Positions 56,360 to 64,000 of a stretch of DNA of 64,000 bases are shown here, in pieces (the stretch's first letter is position 1; the number at the start of each line of letters is the position of its first letter). The stretch is taken from NCBI GenBank assembly GCA_920105625.2, contig OV050030.1, positions 106,237,698-106,301,697 on the forward strand, read 5' to 3'. The position numbers were made by a program, and so were the translations under genes. This stretch comes from Clusia tigrina (taxonomy: Eukaryota > Arthropoda > Insecta > Diptera > Clusiidae). The notes under the pieces were generated by a model. That model was given only the letters and a program-made list of their open reading frames with translations, was not told the DNA's origin and ran no database searches.

Positions 56360-56470
56360 TGTGCAGCTTACGTTCACGTACCCTCCGTCCGAGCCACAAT
56401 AATTCAAAAACGAAAACTAATACTTAAATTAAGTTTCTTTTATCATTAAGAATACATGGAACAGTGTTAC
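56360..56470 (-). other. lin 5' UTR segment with splice acceptor
   Basis: On the minus strand a T13-AG acceptor (AG at 56471-56472) precedes GTAACACTGTTCC, suggesting a non-coding upstream exon and an intron. A short upstream ATG (56456, ATG-TAT-TCT-TAA) lies in this leader. Confidence 0.5.
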
Positions 56471-56472
56471 CT

Positions 56473-58218
56473 AAAAAAAAAAAACAATACACAGTAAATT
56501 TCAGTTCCTTACGCTTTTTACGTCAATATAGGATAGGATAGCATGCATTTAAAATAATAATTTACATCAATAAATTACAAAGCTAATAATAAAATTGTCG
56601 TAAGATGATGGTGCAATTCAGAGAAAGGTTTTGATCCCGCTAGTTTAAAGAGAAATGTCTGGTTAAGAGAAATAAAGTTATTGGAAGCGTACCCCGCAGA
56701 CCAACTTGACTTTAGGGGAAATAGTAGTAATTCGCATATTTGTGGAAATTATTACATCACCAAGTGTTTAAATAAATTTAGAGTACAAGTAATTAGTTAA
56801 TAATTGTTATACCAACTAATTAATCATGCAAAGAAAGCAATTGAATGAAAAATAAAATATGTATGTAGATACAAAAAATCTCATGTGGGACCTACTGGAA
56901 TCCGCATCCTGTAAAAACTATAAAATACTATACTATTATTTGTAATTTGAATTCCTTGTTTAACTATATAGAATAATTACAAGTTGCTACCTCACTACGC
57001 ATTCACAAGGTTACGTATGCACTAATCTTGTTGATGTCCTTGTCTTTATGTTATACTTTTAACCCAAAATCTAAACCATGTTAAAAAAACATTTCAATTT
57101 GAAATCAACGCATAGCATAAAATCAATTTCCATTTTTTACTATTTTCCAACGCACCTTTTCATGTAATAACCAAGTGTCACTTCCTTGACACTTTGTTTA
57201 ATATATTATTTTAAATCCCCGTATTTGTAAACGTTCATTTTTTCATATTATCCACATTTAATTAATATAACTCCATTTTTATTAATAAAATAAAATTAAA
57301 AACGTGTTGTTGTAATATATTACTATGTTATACATTTTGTGGGGGACTTGCTGCTTAATTACACACACAACATACGTATATTCTTGCCACAAACAGCTTC
57401 GCCATCTTAATGTTAAGCACTGGTAGGTTATTCAATATATATGTTCTCAACCAGGGCACACCTATTAGGTAGTCGCAATCGAAAAAGTGCAGTTACCCAA
57501 ACATAAAATAACATAGCATAGCAAAGTTGAATGATACATTGATTACCGAAATATGACAATACACAATAAATCTGCTGTTTTCTTTATTCGCTCATGAATA
57601 TGTCTGCATTGAAATTGTGCAAAATTTACAACCGAATGTAATTAAATATATTTTAATATAATTAATTTAAATGAAGATTATTTCTCAATGAATTTATTGA
57701 CAAGACAAGTTGCATAGAGTAGTTGCAATTGTATATGCGTGTTTATGCCACCGTAATATTTTTCAGAAGGAGAATTATTGAAACATTTTGGCAGATATTA
57801 TACCCATTTCGGACACGCCACTTGTCCTCAGCAGAGATTTTTCAATAAAAGGCAATTTTTTCCACAAGCATTTCTTATTATGTCTCAGAAATCAACAGCA
57901 AAGCAACTAGGAACCCGCCCTGAAATGGATACTGGGCCGTCAGCGGTTGTAATCTGTCCATCTAGACAACTAGGCTAACTGCAGGTGGTGAACTGACTGA
58001 TCAAATTCTGTCCATGTACTGTCTCATTCCACCTACTCTAATCAACTCTGTCTCATTATTATCCCTCATTTGTTCCGTTAGGTCTCTCTTTCTATTTTAT
58101 TACAATTCAGTGGTGTCATAGTACATTACTTTTTTAGTGGACAGGCTAATTAAGCCTGATCAACACTAACTTTTTAGGATATATTCTATAAAGTTTACAA
58201 TTTCTTGTGAAGATTCGT
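56473..58218. other. Upstream region of lin, no gene recognised
   Basis: AT-rich. It probably contains the lin promoter and first exon, but neither can be placed. A half-palindrome at about 57670-57715 is related to the foldback at 63860-63955. The open frame at 57778-57978 (plus) is not recognised. Confidence 0.45.
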
Positions 58219-58228
58219 TAGTAGACAT
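58219..58228. repeat. Target-site duplication of LINE, 3' side
   Basis: TAGTAGACAT beside the poly(A)/poly(T) tail; the identical 10 bp lie at 63490-63499. Confidence 0.75.
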
Positions 58229-58371
58229 GTTTGTTTGTTTTTTTTTTTTTTTGTCGGAAGAATCTAGTAAGCGCAGCACTCAGACAGAGTATATATCCAT
58301 TGTACTGCACTTAAGGTTCCCTTTTACTCTGTTTTAAATCTACCCGACTACCAAAGAAGTAGAAGTAGATC

Positions 58372-60684
58372 CTATGGTGCCAAGGAGCCAAGTTGGTTAC
58401 TCCTTAGCACATCAGTGCCAAAAATCCGGAACCTGATTCGAGCAAAGGCAGGGCAGACGCAAAGAAAATGGTCCGCCGTCTCGTCTTCTTCTCCACAGGC
58501 TGGGCACAGCGCACTGTCTGATATGCCAATCCTTTCCATGTGCCTAGCCCATAGAAAGTGCCCTGTCATCACGCCAACCAACAGCCTGCAGTTCCTCCTA
58601 CCTAAAGATAGAAGGAACCGTGACCATCGGTCAGAGATAGCAGGTAGCATAATTTTCGTCCATCCGCAGCCTCTCTCAGCCCGCCATGCTCGCTTGTGGG
58701 TCGAAACAACCCACTTGTTTGCAGTGGCTTTGATGGGAGCGGAAGGGAGTGGCAGAACAGGCTCAGGGCCAATAAAAACAGCCTCGGAGCCCATCCTGGC
58801 CAAGGAGTCAGAGGTCTCGTTACCCGCAATGCCAGCGTGTCCCGGGACCCAAGTCAACGTCAGACTATTATGTTTTCCAGCACAATTTAGCCTGGATTTG
58901 CAGGACCTGACTATCGTGGTAGTGGTGGTCGGACTATCCAAGGCCATGAGAGCAGCTTCGCTGTCACTGCAGACACAAATAGATTTGCCTTTCCACCTGT
59001 TTTCCACAACAAAGTCCATCGCCTCAAGTATCGCATACACCTCCGCCTGAAACACAGACGCATGCAGACGAAGGGCAAAGAACCGACGGGTCCCACAAGA
59101 TTCCACGAAGACACCAGAACCTGAACCTTCTTCAGTCCTGGAGCCATCAGTGAAAATACGGCAGCAGTGTTTGCCGGGCTCGTTCTCGGGATCTAACCAT
59201 GAACGAGCCTCTGGCAGCAACACATTGTACCGCTTTTCTAGTATGACGGTTGACGACATGGAGTCCGGGGGCATAGACAGGATTGCAGAATCGATGTCAG
59301 TGCCTGCGCCGTCGTCCAACATCGAGCACACCCCATACCAGTGGCCACTATGTTTCACTCTGCAGATGGCCTTAACGGCCTCTCCGCGGATGAAGACATC
59401 TAGTGGCGGGAGATTCACCAAAGCATCAAGTGCCGGGCCTGGAGTAGTCGGAAATGCTCCGGTACAACATATGGCCACAGCACGTTGTAGTTTTGATAGA
59501 GGTTTTTTGACCCCTACAAGAGAGAGTCTGCTCATCCAAACCATCGATGCATAGGTGATAATAGGTCTTACCATAGCTGTATAGATCCATAGGACCTTAC
59601 TAGGGGAAAGACCCCATGTCTTACCAAAAACACCCTTACACTGCCAGAAAACTGACAGTGCTTTGGATGTCTTCAGTTCGACATGTGTTTTCCAAAGAAG
59701 TTTGTTATCAAGGATGACTCCAAGATATTTGATTTCCTTGGATAGCTGGATAGTGACTCCTCTTAGTGTAGGCAGAATAAGTCCATCAAGCTTTCTCCTT
59801 CTGGTAAAGAAGGCAATACCAGTCTTGGCAGGATTAGCCGATAGCCCATTCGCACTGCACCAAGTGTCAATCATATCCAGAGTTCTCTGCACCCTTCTGC
59901 AGACAATCATAAGGGATGGACCTGTCACAAGAGAGTCAACATCATCCGAATATGCCTGACCGTAGACATCCGAGTCATTAATGGCGTTAAGCAGGGGAAC
60001 GATTACCATGCACCAGAGCAACGGAGACAGTACGCCACCTTGGGGACAGCCTCTATTAACCCCAGACGACACCAGCAAATCTTCCTCCGCCCGCACCGTT
60101 ATGATTCTCTGGGCCAGCATTGAACGTATCCAGTTTACTAGGATCCGGTCTACGCCATGCCGCCTAGCAGAGCCGCACATACTGTCGAAAGTAGCATTGT
60201 CAAGCGCACCCTCTATGTCCACAAAGATGCCTATTGCGTATTCTTTCCTGTCGATGGCCCGCTCTATCCTTCCAACAAGGTTTTGCAGAGCCGTCTCACA
60301 GGATTTTCCGCTTTGATAAGCATGCTGAAATGGAGAGAGTGGATGCGTCTTCAGAGACTCCCTACGCATGCGAAGCTCCACCATCCGTTCTAAACTTTTT
60401 AGCATGAACGAGGTCATACTAATAGGTCTGAAGCTCTTGGGATTGGTGTAGTCGTCTCTCCAAATCTTAGGAATGAAAGCAACCCTCACCATCCTCCAAG
60501 AGCGTGGTACATAGGCCAGTGCGAGACATGCAGTGAAGATCTTCTTCAGTGCTGCCATCACTAACTCAATGCCTTCCTTCAACACAATCGGATATATGCC
60601 ATCCAGTCCGGGCGACTTGAAGCTGTCAAAGGATTTGATAGCAAATCCAATAGCAGCCTCATTCGCCACAGTTCTGGCGACATA
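58372..60684 (-). pseudogene. LINE ORF2: reverse transcriptase and RNase H
   Basis: This in-frame continuation of the endonuclease follows a TAG at 60685-60687. RT blocks are SPGLDGIYPIVLKEG, FRPISMTSFMLKSLER, motif [26 protein letters not shown] and the catalytic AYSDDVDSLV (Ser in place of the usual Ala). RNase H appears complete: FTDGSRTEEGSGSGVF (Asp), VFQAEVYAILEAM (Glu), VCSDSEAALMAL (Asp) and WVPGHAGIAGNETSDSLA (His, Asp). A C-terminal CPACGEEDETADHFLCVC knuckle ends the protein. It complements the neighbouring LINE at 11395, which lacks half of this RNase H. Confidence 0.87.
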
Positions 60685-62012
60685 CTAATCATGTCGAGAG
60701 GGCGCAGCTGCCCTGACAACATTTCCGACCAAAGGTGGTTGTTGACGGGCTACGCTTACCTGATTTCCTGGAAAGTGTGACTCCAACAGCAAGCTGAGTG
60801 TCTCACTTTGCCTCTCCGTATAGGAGCCATCAGGTTTCCTGAGCGACCCCAGCTTAGCGGTTTCGTCCTTTTTCAGGACTTTCACCAGTTTTGCCGTGTC
60901 ACTCAGGGATTCGATATCACTGCAGAAGTCTCTAAAATAAGTCCTTTTCGAGTCCCGAATTAGCTTCTTGTAGTCCTTCTGAACACGTCGATATCGTTCC
61001 CAGGCCTCGTCAAGATTCGTCTTGAGGGCCCGGTAGAGGAGTTTTCTAGACTCACGCCTCAGCACCTGAAGCTCTCGGTTCAACCATGGAACAGGAGTCC
61101 GGCTAAGAGGAGGTCTAGTTGGGCAGGCTAGCTCGAAGCTGTTTGTTAGAGCGGTGTTGAGATGTTCAACAGCCGCCTCAATGTTCTGCTCCTTGCGAAG
61201 TTTCAGTGGCGTCGCGTGATTGCTACGCAGTGCCTCCCTGAACTTTGGCCAGTCTGTTTTTCTTGGGTTTCTGGTGGGCAATGGCATCTGCGCCCGCTCG
61301 CCACACTGAAACTCAGTGTATCTGTGTTCCGAGCACGAATCTTCGGCGAGGACCCTCCAGTTGTTGATCGACCACCCCAGTATTGGATTTGACAGGGTGA
61401 CGTCAATTACCTCTTGCCTTCTCGTAGTCACAAAAGTAGGCTGCTGCCTACATTGTGGATGTTCAGGCTGGAGGAGGCAATATACTCGAAAAGTCGAGAG
61501 CCCCGCTCATTGCACTTGCTGCTGCCCCAGATCGTATGCTGGGCATTAGCATCGCAGCAAAGAACCAGACCAAGACTGCGCCGCTCTCAGAACCCTACGA
61601 GAGTAGCGACCTTCCCAGGTGGTGGCGCCTCCAAAGCATCGGAAGGAAAGTAAGCAGATGCAATCACAAACCTCGACCATCCGTGCATACTCTTAAAACT
61701 AATCTCTGCCGCAACCAGATCCTGACAACAGAATGCGTCAAGGCAGGTCGCTGCGAGATGGGATGATATTATAAGACCGGCTCTAGGTCTAATCGAGTTT
61801 CTGTCATATAATATCGTGGCCCCTTTCAACAAGCCAAGGCCACAGAGGCGACCCCTAAAGACCCAGGGCTCTTGTACTGTTGTTATGTGGGGTGATGTGT
61901 GCAGCAGGGTGAGTCGTCTACTTAGGAGTACAGTAGCGGCTTTAGAATGCTGCAAGTTGATCTGCGTTACCGTCAGAGGACGATAGCTACGAGAATCGTC
62001 CGAGCCACTCAT
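60685..62012 (-). pseudogene. LINE ORF2: endonuclease, frameshifted
   Basis: The ATG at 62012 opens MSGSDDSRSYRPLTVTQINLQHSKAA. TTVQEPWVFRG and ASAYFPSD follow, with a TAG at 61587. A continuation, CCDANAQHTIWGSSKCNERG, is visible before a frameshift at about 61435-61445 leads to TTRRQEVIDVTLSNPIL and a long basic linker (RRESRKLLYRALKTNLDEAW). The expected SDH motif appears as SEH (DSCSEHRY). A TAG at 60685-60687 separates it from the RT. These are at least three lesions in one original protein. Confidence 0.82.
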
Positions 62013-62167
62013 CTGGGAAAGACATGAAAGGTTACAGTCCCAAAGAAGAGACTCAGACGACTCCGGTACCGAGAAACCATGACATCAACAGTGGCCTCAT
62101 CCACTCGCACCACAAGACTAGCACCTTCTTTACCATCCCGGTTGCTATCCCTGGTGTGCGAAAGAAC

Positions 62168-63268
62168 TCACCAAAGCCTTGTGTTGATGCCAGGGTTCTT
62201 AGCACGCAGACAAGAAAGGGCATCTGTGGTCGTCAGATCGGGATCCGGAATCCAGCAGATGGCCTTCCTGAGGGACACGCCTGCTTCGCTATAGACCGCG
62301 AAGCGAGTGGTCCCCATGGGGGGCACGTCATTGACTGCACCCCTGAGCCAATCAAAGTTGGCCTGAGACGCGCACGACACCTGTAGAGTGCCGTCCTTTG
62401 TCTCATAGCCCCTCGCATTAGCTTCAGGACCGGAGGCAATGACGCGACGCATCAGATGACCTTTGCAGTGTTTTATTTCTGCATCAGTTAGCTGATGTTC
62501 AGGCCCCAGCTTCCCAATGACCGCCATTGGTTGCGGGCCGTTAGCTTTCTCGCTGTACGATGGCTTGGCTGCACCTTTGGAAGTGCTTGGGCGAAAGTCC
62601 AGCTCACCACCCGCCACTGGCAGAGATTTCGCCGGGCAGATGGTTTTGCTGAATACGAGGGGCTGGGCAAGGTTCAGCTTATTGGCAACATTCTTTCCCG
62701 CCACATTAACCGACACCGAGGTTTCGCTCGTACCCTTTGGGGTCGTGGCGCCACCAGCAGTAACAGCTGCAGGGCAGGTGGGAATGCTGTTTTCAGCAAC
62801 AATCTTCCACCGCTTACCTCGCGAAAGATCTTTCGGAGCGGTCAATCCCTCCGCAGGCTCGGTGGCTTCCGTGGGTGTCACTTCCGCCGACCTGGGCCTT
62901 TTGAAGGGAGTCGACGCAGAAGTGCCGGCAGAGCCACGTGAGGATTTCTCCTGCACGAGCCTATCAAGCCGCTTCTCTCTCTGTCTCCTCGTTTGAGTTC
63001 GCGTTGCCCTAGAACCACTGGTCGGTCGTTCCGCCACTGTGGTGACTTCCCGACGCAGGCCCTCTGGATCCAGGGTACGTTCCTCCGTCTCTGAAGAAGA
63101 AGAGATTGCGGTAACAATCCCCGTCTCCTCCAGGATGCGCTCTCGCTGATAAAGGCGAGAGACTTTAGCGATGGTTGGGACCTCCAGAATCCGTGCCCCT
63201 GTCGCCGAAGCGGGTGGATTTCCACATGCGTGGGTTCCACCTGGAGTAATTAACCTATTGTTGTCCAT
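62168..63268 (-). CDS. LINE ORF1 (Gag-like)
   Basis: This 366-residue ORF1 protein starts at ATG 63268 (MDNNRLITPGG) and is open to 62168. The N-terminal half is low complexity and basic, with RRQREKRLDRLVQEKSSRG. The C-terminal domain contains LTDAEIKHCKGHLMRRVIAS, LQVSCASQANFDWLRGAV and TRFAVYSEAGVSLRKAICWIPDP, similar in plan to the ORF1 domain at 10650-11200. No zinc knuckle is visible. ORF2 begins 155 bp downstream. Its open frame contrasts with the broken ORF2. Confidence 0.75.
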   Translation of the reverse strand: MDNNRLITPGGTHACGNPPASATGARILEVPTIAKVSRLYQRERILEETGIVTAISSSSETEERTLDPEGLRREVTTVAERPTSGSRATRTQTRRQREKRLDRLVQEKSSRGSAGTSASTPFKRPRSAEVTPTEATEPAEGLTAPKDLSRGKRWKIVAENSIPTCPAAVTAGGATTPKGTSETSVSVNVAGKNVANKLNLAQPLVFSKTICPAKSLPVAGGELDFRPSTSKGAAKPSYSEKANGPQPMAVIGKLGPEHQLTDAEIKHCKGHLMRRVIASGPEANARGYETKDGTLQVSCASQANFDWLRGAVNDVPPMGTTRFAVYSEAGVSLRKAICWIPDPDLTTTDALSCLRAKNPGINTRLW

Positions 63269-63489
63269 CGCCAGACAGTGGTTTTTGTTCGGGACTCCTC
63301 CCTAGCCAGTTTGGTCCGCGGATGGTACCCATTCTCTATACCATCATTGTGATAGGCAGACAGCCATAACTCCCGCCCCTCCTAAGAGGTTCAGAAGTAA
63401 TGTAATTTGCCTACCAAGGGTCCCCCTATCCGCCACCTAGGGACGCGTCCGATGGGATGTCAGGCAAATCCAGCACGGACACAACATTG

Positions 63490-63499
63490 TAGTAGACAT
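63490..63499. repeat. Target-site duplication of LINE, 5' side
   Basis: TAGTAGACAT, identical to 58219-58228, at the 5' boundary of the element. Confidence 0.75.
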
Positions 63500-63859
63500 T
63501 GTGTAGAGTTAGAATTGAGAGTCGTCGCGGTGAATTACCTTCGGTTGTATAGAATAATAAAACTTAAAATAAAAACGTATAATAAAAAGAATAACTAAAC
63601 AATGAACTTAATATGAAATTAAACACATTGATATCACTTTTTAGCCGTATTCCGTATGCAAATGTGAGTAAGTCAGTAGTCGTCAATTCAGTGAAAAAGA
63701 AAATGATTATATAAATATACTGAATATAAATAAAAACCAATTTATTGTGTTTTAAATTTATAAAACACAAATGTACAAATTTTTATTTACATACATAAAT
63801 AGTTCAATAGGCAAAACCTATTTTAATAATTTGCACAATTGGCGTCGTCAATTCTGTGA
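63500..63859. other. AT-rich flank, no gene recognised
   Basis: About 360 bp of AT-rich sequence following the LINE insertion; nothing recognised. Confidence 0.45.
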
Positions 63860-63955
63860 AAATGAAGATTATTTCTCAACGAATTTATTACATACGCAAT
63901 TAAAACTACTGTGTGCAACTTGTCTTGTCAATAAATTCGTTGAGAAACAATTTTC
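63860..63955. repeat. Foldback (MITE-like) inverted repeat
   Basis: GATTATTTCTCAACGAATTTATT near 63870 is mirrored by AATAAATTCGTTGAGAAAC near 63929-63948, separated by about 37 bp, forming a hairpin. Part of the same sequence, with ACAAGACAAGTTGCA, is present once at about 57670-57715. Confidence 0.6.
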
Positions 63956-64000
63956 ATTTCTATGTATTTTTATTAGATGAATCGACGAAAGCCCGTAAGC

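Larger units (their letters stand above)
58229..63489 (-). mobile_element. LOA/I-type LINE, full length but decayed
   Basis: A 5.26-kb non-LTR element on the minus strand runs from a 5' leader (63489-63269) through ORF1 and ORF2 to a poly(A) tail (T-run 58235-58252). It is bounded by a 10-bp duplication TAGTAGACAT. ORF1 is open; ORF2 has a frameshift and two stops. A truncated relative is at 37926-39507. It lies about 1.8 kb upstream of lin. Confidence 0.88.

Noticed and set aside
58415..59050. Long plus-strand frames opposite the LINE ORFs (also 5815-6339, 62495-62996)
   Set aside because: They are shadow frames of GC-richer LINE coding sequence; no recognisable motifs.

Overview
The window looks like intergenic, transposon-packed chromatin of a higher dipteran insect, plausibly a true fruit fly (the fly assignment is an inference). 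It rests on AT-rich unique DNA, one insect-type single-copy gene (lines, lin), and insect families of BEL/Pao, Ty3/gypsy-errantivirus, LOA/I-like, jockey and RTE-like LINE, mariner, Tc1, Helitron, Polinton and Transib elements. No rRNA, tRNA or bacterial features were seen.

Layout. 1-2.0 kb: 5' end of a BEL/Pao retrotransposon (minus), beside a Polinton DNA polymerase relic (2.3-2.75 kb). 4.56-4.9 kb: an unclassified repeat. 4.9-7.9 kb: an RTE-like LINE (minus). 8.76-9.44 kb: a second Polinton polymerase relic. 9.5-14.8 kb: a nearly intact LOA/I-type LINE with two ORFs. 14.97-21.27 kb: an errantivirus-like gypsy element with both LTRs, lying between TA microsatellites. 21.4-22.0 kb: mariner and Polinton fragments. 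22.0-26.5 kb: a BEL/Pao element nearly identical to, and inverted against, the one at position 1. 27.3-43.9 kb: a scrambled cluster of at least four rearranged copies of one Ty3/gypsy family that uses tRNA-Leu as primer. This cluster is interrupted by a precisely delimited Transib (RAG1-like) transposon (30,415-33,196), a CsRn1-like gag-protease fragment, an LTR-like module with tandem repeats, and a truncated LINE. 44.4-44.7 kb: a third BEL LTR fragment. 47.2-48.2 kb: an internally deleted mariner with both terminal repeats. 48.2-49.1 kb: a jockey fragment. 49.5-50.2 kb: a Helitron Rep fragment. 50.25-51.19 kb: a Tc1 element with an internal inversion. 51.2-58.2 kb: a stretch without recognised transposons, holding lin (minus) with its UTRs. 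58.2-63.5 kb: a complete but decayed LINE (minus) with a 10-bp target-site duplication.

The only host protein gene I can support is lin. Everything else recognisable is transposon-derived, and most of it is broken by frameshifts, nonsense codons or deletions. The most informative object is the Transib element. It has 5-bp duplications (CGCTG), termini built as a CACAGAG heptamer, a 23-bp spacer and an A-rich nonamer at both ends, and a transposase with recognisable RAG1-like active-site blocks and a plausible 5' intron. It split a gypsy reverse transcriptase gene. Two other themes run through the window. TA microsatellites mark five element junctions. Nonsense codons shared by the two BEL/Polinton arms point to an inverted segmental duplication.
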